This document shows positions 27,056-37,261 of a DNA stretch of 64,000 nt, piece by piece. The position numbers and the translations under genes were made by a program. A model generated the notes under the pieces. The model worked only from the letters and a program-made list of their open reading frames with translations, did not search any database and had not been told where the DNA came from. The stretch is from contig NISF01000001.1 of assembly GCA_002270295.1 (NCBI GenBank), positions 1,488,001-1,552,000 on the forward strand. The letters are read 5' to 3'. The stretch is from Enterobacter sp. 10-1. Lineage in GTDB: Bacteria > Pseudomonadota > Gammaproteobacteria > Enterobacterales > Enterobacteriaceae. Within the stretch, counting starts at the first letter, position 1; each line of letters begins with the position of its first letter.

Positions 27056-28225
27056 ATGCGTCTCAGTTCTCCGGTGACCACCCGCTCCAAACTACCCGAT
27101 GTCGGCACGACCATTTTTAGCGTAATCGGCCAGCTCTCCGCGCAGCATAATGCGATCAACCTTTCTCAGGGGGCGCCCAATTTTGCCTGCGATAGCCGGC
27201 TGGTTGAGGGGGTGACGCGGGCGATGGCCGCAGGGCATAACCAGTATGCGCCGATGACCGGGCTGCGCGTGCTGAAAGAGCGCATCGCCGAGAAAATCGC
27301 CGCGCTCTACGGCACCCGCTACCACGTTGACGACGAAGTGCTGATTACCGCCAGCGCCAGCCAGGGGCTCTACTCCGCCATCGGCGGGCTGGTGCATCCC
27401 GGCGATGAGGTTATCTATTTCGAGCCGGCGTTCGACAGCTACGGGCCGATCGTCCGCCTGCAGGGCGCCACGCCGGTGGCGATCAAGCTGACGGTGCCCG
27501 ATTTTGCCATCGACTGGGACGAAGTCGCCGCCGCCATCACGCCGCGGACGCGGATGATCGTGATCAACACGCCACACAATCCCAGCGGCCAGGTGCTCTC
27601 CGCCGACGATTTAGCCCGCCTGGCGGCGCTGACCCGCAATACCGATATCGTTATTTTGTCGGATGAGGTGTATGAGCACGTGGTCTTCGACGGGGCGCAG
27701 CACCACGGGATGGCCACCCATCCGCAGCTGGCGGAGCGCAGCGTAATCGTCTCTTCCTTCGGTAAAACCTATCACGTGACCGGCTGGCGGGTGGGCTACT
27801 GCGTCGCGCCGGCGGCGCTGATGGATGAAATCTGCAAGGTCCACCAGTTTCTGATGTTTTCGGCCGATACGCCGATGCAGTACGCGTTTGCTGAGCAGAT
27901 GACCGACCCGCAATCCTGGCTGGGGCTGGCGGCGTTTTATCAGCAAAAGCGCGATCTGCTTCAGCGGCAGCTGGCGGATTCGCCGTTCCGCCTGTTGCCG
28001 AGCGCCGGCTCCTTCTTCATGCTGGCGGACTATAGCCACTTCAGCGACGAAAGCGACAGCGAGATGGTGAAGAGGCTGATCGTCGACTACGGCGTCGCCA
28101 CTATTCCGCTGTCGGCGTTTTACGCAGATGGTACTGATAACAAACTGATTCGCCTCTCTTTTGCTAAAGATGAAGCCACGTTACGGGCCGGCGCGCAGGC
28201 GCTGTGTCACGTTAAGCCGCGTTGA
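27056..28225 (+). CDS. YbdL-like methionine aminotransferase
   Basis: A 389-residue PLP-dependent class I aminotransferase resembling E. coli YbdL, which prefers methionine, histidine and phenylalanine as donors. Motifs: INLSQGAPNF, NQYAPMTGL, ITASASQGLYSAI, NTPHNPSGQ, SDEVYEHVVFD, and the PLP lysine in SSFGKTYHVTGWRVGYC. The C-terminal RLSFAKDEATL anchors the substrate carboxylate by its arginine. AAAGGA precedes the ATG. It may be a paralogue of a separate ybdL rather than ybdL itself. The following binding-protein gene starts 11 bp after its stop, so they form a unit. Confidence 0.9.
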   Translation: MRLSSPVTTRSKLPDVGTTIFSVIGQLSAQHNAINLSQGAPNFACDSRLVEGVTRAMAAGHNQYAPMTGLRVLKERIAEKIAALYGTRYHVDDEVLITASASQGLYSAIGGLVHPGDEVIYFEPAFDSYGPIVRLQGATPVAIKLTVPDFAIDWDEVAAAITPRTRMIVINTPHNPSGQVLSADDLARLAALTRNTDIVILSDEVYEHVVFDGAQHHGMATHPQLAERSVIVSSFGKTYHVTGWRVGYCVAPAALMDEICKVHQFLMFSADTPMQYAFAEQMTDPQSWLGLAAFYQQKRDLLQRQLADSPFRLLPSAGSFFMLADYSHFSDESDSEMVKRLIVDYGVATIPLSAFYADGTDNKLIRLSFAKDEATLRAGAQALCHVKPR

Positions 28226-28236
28226 GGAGCCACACG

Positions 28237-29010
28237 ATGAAAATAAAATCCCTTACCCTCGCTTTGGGGATGATTTGCACCTTCTCTTCGCTTGCCGCCA
28301 GCGAATTACGCTACGGCGTGGAAGCGGAATATCCGCCGTTTGAAAGCCGCAATACGGCCGGGGAGCTGGAAGGTTTCGATATTGATCTCGGAAATGCCAT
28401 TTGCCAGGCGGCCCAGCTGCAGTGCAGCTGGGTGGAGACCTCGTTTGATGCACTGATCCCGGGGCTGGTGGCGAAGAAATTCGACGCGATTAACTCGGCG
28501 ATGAACATTACCGAACAGCGGCGCAAGAGCATCGACTTTACCCAGCCGATCTACCGCATCCCGTCGCAGCTGGTAGGGAAAGCCGACAGCGGCATGCAGG
28601 CCACTCCTGAAGGGCTGAAGGGGAAAACCATCGGCGTGCTGCAGGGGTCGATTCAGGAAACCTATGCCAAAGAGCATTGGGAAAAACACGGCGTCAGCGT
28701 AGTCTCCTATAAAGACCAGAATATGGCGTGGGCCGACCTGCTAAACGGGCGCATCGACGCTTCGCTGGTGATGTCCGCCGCCGGGCAGGCCGGTTTCCTC
28801 AGCAAGCCGCAGGGCAAAGGCTTTGGCTTTATCGGCAAACCGGTTGCTGACGATACGATCCTCGGCAGCGGGATTGGCTACGGTCTGCGCAAGGGCGATG
28901 AGGCGACGAAAAAGCAGCTCGATGCGGCGATTGATAAAGTGCGCGCCGACGGCACCATCGCCCGGCTGGCGGCGAAATACTTCCCGGGCATCGACGTCAG
29001 CGTGAAATAG
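28237..29010 (+). CDS. Amino-acid ABC transporter binding protein (orphan)
   Basis: A 257-residue periplasmic binding protein of the HisJ/ArgT/ArtJ type. Signal peptide MKIKSLTLALGMICTFSSLAA; mature part starts SELRYGVEAEYPPFES, with EGFDIDLGNAIC (carboxylate-binding aspartate region), AINSAMNITEQRRKSIDFT and GVLQGS in canonical order. The ATG at 28237 with GAGGAG upstream is preferred over the longer frame from 28222. No permease or ATPase gene follows, so it must work with components encoded elsewhere, or with the aminotransferase as a scavenging pair. Ligand probably a basic or neutral amino acid. Confidence 0.9.
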   Translation: MKIKSLTLALGMICTFSSLAASELRYGVEAEYPPFESRNTAGELEGFDIDLGNAICQAAQLQCSWVETSFDALIPGLVAKKFDAINSAMNITEQRRKSIDFTQPIYRIPSQLVGKADSGMQATPEGLKGKTIGVLQGSIQETYAKEHWEKHGVSVVSYKDQNMAWADLLNGRIDASLVMSAAGQAGFLSKPQGKGFGFIGKPVADDTILGSGIGYGLRKGDEATKKQLDAAIDKVRADGTIARLAAKYFPGIDVSVK

Positions 29011-29016
29011 TGCGTC

Positions 29017-29046
29017 ATTCTCCCGCCGGTTTATCCGGCGGAGAAT
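29017..29046 (+). terminator. Hairpin after the binding-protein gene
   Basis: ATTCTCCCGCCGG / CCGGCGGAGAAT pair with one bulged C and a 5-nt loop; no T-run, so termination strength is doubtful. Confidence 0.4.
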
Positions 29047-29110
29047 TCAGTCTGGTCCGGTGGACATATTTTTTTCACGTTTTTTCTGTCGCCAACAATT
29101 GGATTATTAA

Positions 29111-30856
<1,746 letters not shown>

Positions 30857-30863
30857 CCGTCCT

Positions 30864-30901
30864 GCAGGCCAACCTGCCCGAACGCGCGCAGGTCGGCCTG
30901 C
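30864..30901. repeat. Inverted repeat between opgD and rimL
   Basis: 14-bp arms GCAGGCCAACCTGC and GCAGGTCGGCCTGC pair with one mismatch around a 10-nt loop, with no T-run. Possibly an mRNA hairpin or weak terminator. Confidence 0.4.
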
Positions 30902-30923
30902 GCGCAGTGAGTGAGAGAGTGCG

Positions 30924-31502
30924 ATGACCACAGAAAATACCCCCGCCGCGGAAGAGATCGTCGTGAACGACCGGCTGGTGCTGCGCGCCGTCGATGAACG
31001 TTACGTCACCGTCCTGCACCAGCTGGTGGAAAAAAACAAACGCTGGCTCCAGCACTCGCTGAGCTGGCCGACAGAGGTGCGCGGCGAAGATGAAACCCGG
31101 CGGCACGTGCAGGGCAACGTCATGCTGCATCAGCGCGGCTACGCCAAAATGTTCCTGCTGTTCCTGCAGGATGAGATGGTCGGCGTCCTGTCGTTTAACC
31201 AGATTGAACCGATCAATAAGACGGCCTATATCGGCTACTGGATTGACGAAAGCCATCAGGGGCAGGGGCTGCTCTCACAGGCGCTGCAGGCCTTTATAGA
31301 TTACTATGCGCGCAGCGGCGTTGTTCGCCGCTTCGTGATTAAGTGCCGGGTGGCCAACCACAAAAGTAATCAGGTGGCCCTGCGCAATGGATTCACCCTC
31401 GAAGGCTGTCTGCAGCAGGCTGAATACCTGAACGGCTCCTATGACGACCAGAATATCTACGGGCGGATTATCGATTGTCACCCCGGCCAGGATTCACGGT
31501 GA
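30924..31502 (+). CDS. rimL: Ribosomal-protein-serine acetyltransferase RimL
   Basis: GNAT acetyltransferase that modifies the N-terminal serine of ribosomal protein L12 to give L7. 192 residues versus 179 in E. coli; the extra length is in a short N-terminal extension (MTTENTPAAEEIV). Conserved blocks include QGNVMLHQRGYAKMF, the acetyl-CoA loop HQGQGLLSQALQA and QVALRNGFTLEGCLQQAE. Order opgD-rimL-ydcK is as in E. coli except for the missing ydcH. Its stop overlaps the end of ydcK by 9 bp on the opposite strand. Confidence 0.94.
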   Translation: MTTENTPAAEEIVVNDRLVLRAVDERYVTVLHQLVEKNKRWLQHSLSWPTEVRGEDETRRHVQGNVMLHQRGYAKMFLLFLQDEMVGVLSFNQIEPINKTAYIGYWIDESHQGQGLLSQALQAFIDYYARSGVVRRFVIKCRVANHKSNQVALRNGFTLEGCLQQAEYLNGSYDDQNIYGRIIDCHPGQDSR

Positions 31503-32480
31503 CAGAAATCCGGCCAACGGCGTGCGGGTAATATGCTCGTCGCCGTTGATCACCTTGCGGCCGCGCAGATGAATCGCATCTCCGCTGCTGGCTTCAATCA
31601 GCGCATGATCGGTAATTTCCACCTGATGCTCGATCACCACGTCGCCGCTGATGCAGGCGTGGCCCTGAATTAGCACTTCATCATCCAGCAGAATGGGGCC
31701 GCCGCAGAGCCGGGCGTGGCCGCCCACCATCACCCGATGCTTGAGCAGGCAGTTGCCCTCAACCACGGCGTTTTCCGCCACCTGCGAGCTGTAGCGTAGG
31801 GTCGGGATGGCATCCTCTTCGCGCCCGGCGATAAGCCGCGCATGGTCATACACTCGCGCATTATCGCAAACCCAGACGTCGTTAATCTCATTGCCCTCCA
31901 GCCGGGCGTGGTCGAAAATCTCCGCCCGATGCTCAACAAAGGCCCGTTCGACGAAGGCGTCGCCGTAAATTTGCGCCTGATGGACGATCCGCGAGGCGCT
32001 GACCGTGGCCCGCTGGTAAATTTGCAGGATTTTATCACCGTCGCCGGTGAGGCCCTGAGCGGCGATAATCAGGCAGCGGGGAAGGATCCGCGCCTCGTCG
32101 GCCAGCCGGCAGTGGCCGCGTATCTCAGAACCGGTCACGGTGACGTTGTCACTAATATGGGCGTGGTGACTGACGCGGGCGTCCTCCAGCCGGGCATTGC
32201 CGCCGATGAGGGCGCAGTGGCTGACGGTGCAGGTGCCGCTGAGCCGCGCGTTGCCTTCAACCCGCGCTCCGGCGAAAACGGCGCTGTTGGCGTCGTAGAT
32301 CCAGCACTCTCCCTCCTGGCTCAGGGCCGCCTCGTCGTCCAGCCAGCCGCCCTCGCTGCCGCTTTTGACGTCGGCGAAATCACGTAAGGCCACAATTTGC
32401 CGCAGATTTACGCTATGTTTAACCCCGTCCTGCTGGTAGTGAAACTGGCGAACCTGCGAGCCCAGGCAATATTTATTCAT
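31494..32480 (-). CDS. ydcK: YdcK, hexapeptide-repeat protein
   Basis: A 328-residue protein built of imperfect hexapeptide repeats (for example NARLSGTCTV, NARLEDARVS, HAHISDNVTV, GHARLCGGPI), which fold into a left-handed beta helix as in acyl- and acetyltransferases. No N-terminal catalytic domain is added. E. coli YdcK has 326 residues and an unknown substrate. GGAG precedes the start codon. Position between rimL and tehA is conserved, convergent with rimL and divergent from tehA. Confidence 0.92.
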   Translation of the reverse strand: MNKYCLGSQVRQFHYQQDGVKHSVNLRQIVALRDFADVKSGSEGGWLDDEAALSQEGECWIYDANSAVFAGARVEGNARLSGTCTVSHCALIGGNARLEDARVSHHAHISDNVTVTGSEIRGHCRLADEARILPRCLIIAAQGLTGDGDKILQIYQRATVSASRIVHQAQIYGDAFVERAFVEHRAEIFDHARLEGNEINDVWVCDNARVYDHARLIAGREEDAIPTLRYSSQVAENAVVEGNCLLKHRVMVGGHARLCGGPILLDDEVLIQGHACISGDVVIEHQVEITDHALIEASSGDAIHLRGRKVINGDEHITRTPLAGFLSP

Positions 32481-32591
32481 CAGCGGCTCCCTTTACTTTT
32501 GCTTAACACAAACATAGCAAAAATCTCCGTAGCGCGTTTTTGAAGGTTCTTTTAAAATGCACCTTAAAGATAAATTGAAAAATTAAATAAA

Positions 32592-33590
32592 ATGAATAAA
32601 AAAGAGTCGGAGCAGCGGGTGCTGAATCTACCTGCGGGCTATTTCGGGATGGTTCTGGGCATTATTGGAATGGGTTTCGCGTGGCGCTATGCCAGCACTA
32701 TCTGGCCGCTAAGCCGCAGCGTTGGCGATGGTCTGGTGCTGCTGGCGGCCGCAATATGGGCGCTGCTGGCGGCCGCTTTTATCACCCGCGCGGTGCGCTT
32801 TCCGGGGAGCGTGCGTCAGGAGATGCGCCACCCGGTCGCCAGCAGCTTCGTCAGCCTGTTTCCGGCGACCACCATGCTGGTCTCTATCGGCTTCGTGCCG
32901 TGGTGCCGCCCGCTCTCGCTGGGGCTGTTTATCGTCGGCGTGGCGCTGCAGCTCTCCTATTCGGCCTGGCAAAGCGCCGGGCTGTGGCGCGGCAGACACC
33001 CCAGCGACGCGACGACGCCGGGTCTGTATCTGCCGACGGTGGCCAATAACTTCATCAGCGCTATGGCCTGCGGCGCGCTGGGCTTTAACGATGCCGGGCT
33101 GGTTTTCCTTGGCGCCGGGATTTTCTCCTGGCTGAGCCTGGAGCCGGTCATTTTGCAGCGGCTGCGCAGCGACGGCGAGCTGCCTGCCGCTCTGCGCACT
33201 TCGCTGGGCATTCAGCTGGCGCCCGCGCTGGTTGCCTGTAGCGCCTGGCTGAGCGTCAACGGCGGGGAGGCGGACACCTTCGCTAAGCTGCTGTTCGGCT
33301 ACGGCCTGCTGCAGCTGCTGTTTATGCTGCGTCTGATGCCGTGGTATCTGCAGCAGTCGTTCAACGCCTCGTTCTGGAGCTTCTCGTTCGGTATCTCGGC
33401 GCTGGCGACGACCGGGCTGCATCTTGGGCATAGCCAGCCGAACGGCTTTTTCCACTTTTTGGCTATCCCGCTGTTCGTCTTTACCAATCTGATTATCGGG
33501 CTGCTGTTGATTCGCACTTTCCTGCTGCTGGTGCGCGGTAAGCTGCTGATCCGCGTTGAGCGCGCCACTCTGTTAAAAAATAAGGATTAA
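32592..33590 (+). CDS. tehA: Tellurite-resistance/anion channel protein TehA
   Basis: A 332-residue inner-membrane protein of ten hydrophobic helices, homologous to SLAC1-type anion channels; overexpression with TehB gives tellurite resistance in E. coli (TehA there is 330 residues). Recognisable first helix [21 protein letters not shown] and [20 protein letters not shown]. The ribosome binding site is poor and the leader AT-rich, suggesting low expression. tehB follows after 2 bp. Confidence 0.94.
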   Translation: MNKKESEQRVLNLPAGYFGMVLGIIGMGFAWRYASTIWPLSRSVGDGLVLLAAAIWALLAAAFITRAVRFPGSVRQEMRHPVASSFVSLFPATTMLVSIGFVPWCRPLSLGLFIVGVALQLSYSAWQSAGLWRGRHPSDATTPGLYLPTVANNFISAMACGALGFNDAGLVFLGAGIFSWLSLEPVILQRLRSDGELPAALRTSLGIQLAPALVACSAWLSVNGGEADTFAKLLFGYGLLQLLFMLRLMPWYLQQSFNASFWSFSFGISALATTGLHLGHSQPNGFFHFLAIPLFVFTNLIIGLLLIRTFLLLVRGKLLIRVERATLLKNKD

Positions 33591-33592
33591 GC

Positions 33593-34189
33593 ATGACTAT
33601 CCGTGACGAAAACTACTTTACTGAAAAATATGGTATGACCCGCACCCACTCCGAAGTGGTGCACGCCGCGACGCTGATGCAGCCGGGCAAAACGCTGGAT
33701 CTCGGCTGCGGTAACGGGCGCAACAGCCTCTATCTGGCGGCCAACGGTTTTGAGGTTACCGCCTGGGATAAAAATCCGGCGAGCATCGATAATCTGGAGT
33801 CCATCCGGGCGCAGGAGGGGATTGATAACCTGCAGTCGGCGATCAAGGACCTCAATACTCTGAGCTTCGACGGCGAGTACGATTTTATTCTCTCCACCGT
33901 GGTGATGATGTTCCTCGAAGCGAAAACCATCCCCGGCCTGATCGCCAATATGCAGCGCTGCACCAGGCCGGGCGGCTATAACCTGATCGTGGCGGCGATG
34001 GATACCGAAGATTATCCGTGTACCGTTGGCTTCCCGTTCGCCTTTAAACCGGAAGAACTGCGCAACTATTACGCCGGCTGGACGTTCCTCAGGTACAACG
34101 AAGAGGTCGGTGAGCTGCACCGCACCGACGCCAACGGTAATCGTATCAAGCTGCGCTTCGCCACCATGCTGGCGCGGAAACCGGCCTAG
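33593..34189 (+). CDS. tehB: Tellurite methyltransferase TehB
   Basis: A 198-residue SAM-dependent methyltransferase (E. coli 197). Motif [16 protein letters not shown], the acidic loop ending strand 2 ([11 protein letters not shown]) and [11 protein letters not shown] are clear. It methylates tellurite and selenium compounds, detoxifying them. AAGGA precedes the ATG. The stop overlaps that of the convergent peptidase T-like gene by 4 bp. Confidence 0.95.
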   Translation: MTIRDENYFTEKYGMTRTHSEVVHAATLMQPGKTLDLGCGNGRNSLYLAANGFEVTAWDKNPASIDNLESIRAQEGIDNLQSAIKDLNTLSFDGEYDFILSTVVMMFLEAKTIPGLIANMQRCTRPGGYNLIVAAMDTEDYPCTVGFPFAFKPEELRNYYAGWTFLRYNEEVGELHRTDANGNRIKLRFATMLARKPA

Positions 34190-35415
34190 CGCGCCGCCAG
34201 CAGGCAGAGCTGGAACGCGGTGTGGTAAGAGGCCTCAAAGGCGCGTAGCGGCAGAAACTCGAATTTTGAGTGGAAGTTGTGCGCGCCGGTAAAGAAGTTC
34301 GGCGTCAGCAGGCCTTTGGCCGACAGCGCGGCGCCGTCGGTGCCGCCGCGCATCGGCGTCGGCCTGGGCGTAATCCCCAGGCTCTCCATCGCGGTAAACA
34401 GCAGGTCGATGGCCCGGCGGTCCTCCCCCAGCGCATTGCTGATATTGCTGTAGGTATCGCTCACCTGGAAGTCAACTTTTGCCGTTGGATACCGCGCGGC
34501 GATTTTGGCCGCCACCTCGCCGATCTGCTGCTTGCGGCGGTTAAAGCCGTCGAGGTCAAAATCGCGAATGCTGGCCTGCAGCAGGGCGCTGCTTTGGTCC
34601 CCCTGAATACCGTTAAACCACACGTAGCCTTCGCGTCCGGCGGTGTGTTCGGGGGTCTGCTGGCGATCGAAGTGGCTGATGTACTCGGTGGCCATCAGCA
34701 GGGGATTGACCAGCACGCCTTTCGCCGACATCGGATGCGCGGTGACGCCGGTAAAGCGGATTTCCGCCGCCGCGGCGTTGAAGTTCTCATAGACAATCTC
34801 CCCCAGCTCGCAGCAGTCGATGGTCCACGCGAAATCGACGGCGAAACGGTTAAGGTCGAGCGCCTTGGCGCCGCGCAGGCCGACTTCTTCATCCGGGACG
34901 AACGCCACCACGATATCGCCGTGGCGGTCCTGCGGCGTCAGGCTTTCCAGCACCGTCATCACCACCGTCACCGCCGACTTGTTATCGGCCCCCAGCACGC
35001 TGGTGCCGTCGCTGAAAATAATCTCTTCCCCAGGATAGGCGAGGATCTCCGGATGTTCGGCAACCCGCAGCCAGATCTCTTTTTCCGCATTCAGGCACAG
35101 GTCTTCACCGTTGAAGCGCAGGATCTGCGGGTGAATATCCGGCGACAGCCCGACGTCTACGGTATCGATATGGGTGATAAAACCGATCCTCGGCGCCCCG
35201 GGAACGTTGCCTCTCTTCACCGCGGTGACGGTCGCATGCTCATCAATTTCGATATCGTCCAGGCCCAGCTGACGCAGCTCCTGCGCCAGCTCGCGGGCCA
35301 TCTCGTGCTGTCCTGCGGTGGTCGGTAGCGTGGTGGCACGAGGGTCGCTTTGGCTGCTGATCGCGAGGTAGCGGAAGAAGCGCTGGGTGAGCCGTTCGGC
35401 GAGTGGAGATGACAT
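34186..35415 (-). CDS. Peptidase T-like aminotripeptidase
   Basis: A 409-residue M20B metallopeptidase homologous to PepT. Zinc-site motifs are intact: [10 protein letters not shown] (first His and Asp), [10 protein letters not shown] (bridging Asp), [10 protein letters not shown] (catalytic Glu pair), TIDCCELG (Asp position) and the late [13 protein letters not shown] histidine. Sequence differs widely from E. coli PepT, so this is probably a second paralogue. AAGGA precedes the ATG. It diverges from a DppA-like binding protein, 112 bp apart, which suggests a peptide-uptake and digestion pair. Confidence 0.9.
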   Translation of the reverse strand: MSSPLAERLTQRFFRYLAISSQSDPRATTLPTTAGQHEMARELAQELRQLGLDDIEIDEHATVTAVKRGNVPGAPRIGFITHIDTVDVGLSPDIHPQILRFNGEDLCLNAEKEIWLRVAEHPEILAYPGEEIIFSDGTSVLGADNKSAVTVVMTVLESLTPQDRHGDIVVAFVPDEEVGLRGAKALDLNRFAVDFAWTIDCCELGEIVYENFNAAAAEIRFTGVTAHPMSAKGVLVNPLLMATEYISHFDRQQTPEHTAGREGYVWFNGIQGDQSSALLQASIRDFDLDGFNRRKQQIGEVAAKIAARYPTAKVDFQVSDTYSNISNALGEDRRAIDLLFTAMESLGITPRPTPMRGGTDGAALSAKGLLTPNFFTGAHNFHSKFEFLPLRAFEASYHTAFQLCLLAAR

Positions 35416-35527
35416 AGTCGTTCCTTATTTATTATTTTTTCAGGTGTTTGCAATCAGGCTTTAGTGTTATGTATGGATAAGAAAACAACAAGCTATTCAT
35501 TAGCTGACAAATTAAAAAGGAAACCCA

Positions 35528-37120
35528 ATGCAACGCAAACTCACAACGCTTGCCCTGGCATTCGCCGCTTTGACGGTTAGTTCCACCGTCGCGGGCAAAA
35601 CCCTGGTTTACTGCTCCGAAGGATCGCCGGAGAACTTCAATCCTCAACTCTACACCTCCGGTACCAGCGTCGACGCCAGCGCGGTCCCGGTGTATAACCG
35701 GCTGGTGGACTTTAAGGTGGGCACCACCGAGCTGCAGCCGAGCCTCGCCGAAAGCTGGGAGGTCAGCGAAGATGGCAAAACCTACACCTTCCATTTGCGC
35801 AAGGGCGTGAAGTTTCAAAGCAACAAGTATTTTACCCCCACGCGCGACTTTAATGCCGATGACGTTATCTTCTCCTTTATGCGGCAAAAGGACGCGAAGC
35901 ATCCTTACCATAACGTCTCCAACGGCAACTATTCCAATTTTGAAAGCCTCGAATTTGGTCAGCTGATTACGGCGATTGACAAGCCTGATGAATATACGGT
36001 GCGCTTTACCTTAGCCCATCCTGAAGCGCCGTTTGTTGCCGATCTTGGCTGGTATTTCGCCTCTATTCTGTCGGCGGAGTATGCCGATGCGATGCTTAAA
36101 GCGGGCACTCCGGAGCGCGTCGACAACGATCCAATCGGCACCGGGCCGTTTAAGCTCGCCCAGTATCAAAAAGATTCGCGCATTCTTTATACCGCCTTCC
36201 CGGAATATTGGCAGGGCAAAGCGAAGATCGACCGCCTGATATTTAGCATTACTCCGGACGCCTCGGTGCGTTACGCCAAACTGGAAAAGAACGAGTGCCA
36301 GGTTATGCCGTTCCCTAACCCGGCGGATCTGCCGAGAATGAAGGAAAATAATAATATTAATTTGCTGAGTAAGGCGGGTCTGAATACCGGATTCCTTGCT
36401 TTCAATACCCAAAAGCCGCCGCTGGATAATGTCAAAGTGCGCCAGGCGCTGGCGCTGGCGATTAATAAACCGGCGATTATCGAAGCCGTATTCCACGGCA
36501 CCGGTACGGTGGCGAAAAATCTGCTGCCGCCGGGCGTCTGGAGCGCGGACGCGGAGCTGAAAGATTATGACTATGACCCGCAAAAAGCCAAAGCGCTGCT
36601 GCAGGAAGCGGGGATGGCCAACGGCCTGACTATCGACCTGTGGGCGATGCCGGTCCAGCGCCCGTATAACCCCAACGCTAAGCGCATGGCGGAGATGATT
36701 CAGGCGGACTGGGCGAAAATCGGCGTGCAGACCAAAATCACGACCTACGAGTGGGGGGAATACCTCAAGCGCGTTAAGGACGGCGAGCATCAGGCGGCCC
36801 TGATGGGCTGGACTACCGCCACCGGCGATCCGGATAACTTCTTCGGGCCGCTGTTTACCTGCCAGTCGGCCAACGGCGGCTCCAACTCGGCGAAGTGGTG
36901 CTATCAGCCGTTCGATAAGCTGATTAGCGAGGCGAAATCGATAAGCGATCGTCCCCAGCGCGAGGCGCTCTACAAGCAGGCGCAGCAGATGATGCACGAT
37001 CAAATGCCGGCGGTCATGATTGCCCACTCGACTATTTTTGAACCGGTGCGCAAAGATGTTTCCGGCTATGAGATTGACCCTTTTGGTAAGCATATTTTTT
37101 ATCAGGTTGATATAAAATAA
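35528..37120 (+). CDS. DppA-like peptide-binding protein
   Basis: A 530-residue periplasmic substrate-binding protein (family 5), close to E. coli dipeptide-binding protein DppA: after the signal peptide (MQRKLTTLALAFAALTVSSTVAG) it reads KTLVYCSEGSPENFNPQL, and later LDLWAMPVQRPYNPN, GWTTATGDPDNFF and AHSTIFEPVRKDVSGYE-like blocks are conserved. Likely binds di- or tripeptides (DppA also binds haem). No dppBCDF genes follow, so it must use a permease encoded elsewhere. AAAAAGGA precedes the ATG; a strong terminator follows. Confidence 0.92.
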   Translation: MQRKLTTLALAFAALTVSSTVAGKTLVYCSEGSPENFNPQLYTSGTSVDASAVPVYNRLVDFKVGTTELQPSLAESWEVSEDGKTYTFHLRKGVKFQSNKYFTPTRDFNADDVIFSFMRQKDAKHPYHNVSNGNYSNFESLEFGQLITAIDKPDEYTVRFTLAHPEAPFVADLGWYFASILSAEYADAMLKAGTPERVDNDPIGTGPFKLAQYQKDSRILYTAFPEYWQGKAKIDRLIFSITPDASVRYAKLEKNECQVMPFPNPADLPRMKENNNINLLSKAGLNTGFLAFNTQKPPLDNVKVRQALALAINKPAIIEAVFHGTGTVAKNLLPPGVWSADAELKDYDYDPQKAKALLQEAGMANGLTIDLWAMPVQRPYNPNAKRMAEMIQADWAKIGVQTKITTYEWGEYLKRVKDGEHQAALMGWTTATGDPDNFFGPLFTCQSANGGSNSAKWCYQPFDKLISEAKSISDRPQREALYKQAQQMMHDQMPAVMIAHSTIFEPVRKDVSGYEIDPFGKHIFYQVDIK

Positions 37121-37124
37121 ACTC

Positions 37125-37156
37125 CGCCCGGCCTGGAAACAGGCCGGGCGTTTTTT
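37125..37156 (+). terminator. Terminator of the DppA-like gene
   Basis: Perfect 10-bp stem CGCCCGGCCT / AGGCCGGGCG, 6-nt loop, then TTTTTT. Confidence 0.92.
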
Positions 37157-37261
37157 ATTGAAACTGTGAGATGGATTGGTTTCACACCGCTGACTTCTTG
37201 CTAAAGCCCGTTTAAAGCAACATGGTGCCCATCTGGAATGCCGGGAACTGCGGGTGAAACG

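Noticed and set aside
36271-37093. Antisense frames in the DppA-like gene
   Set aside because: The sense frame matches DppA throughout and ends at a strong terminator.
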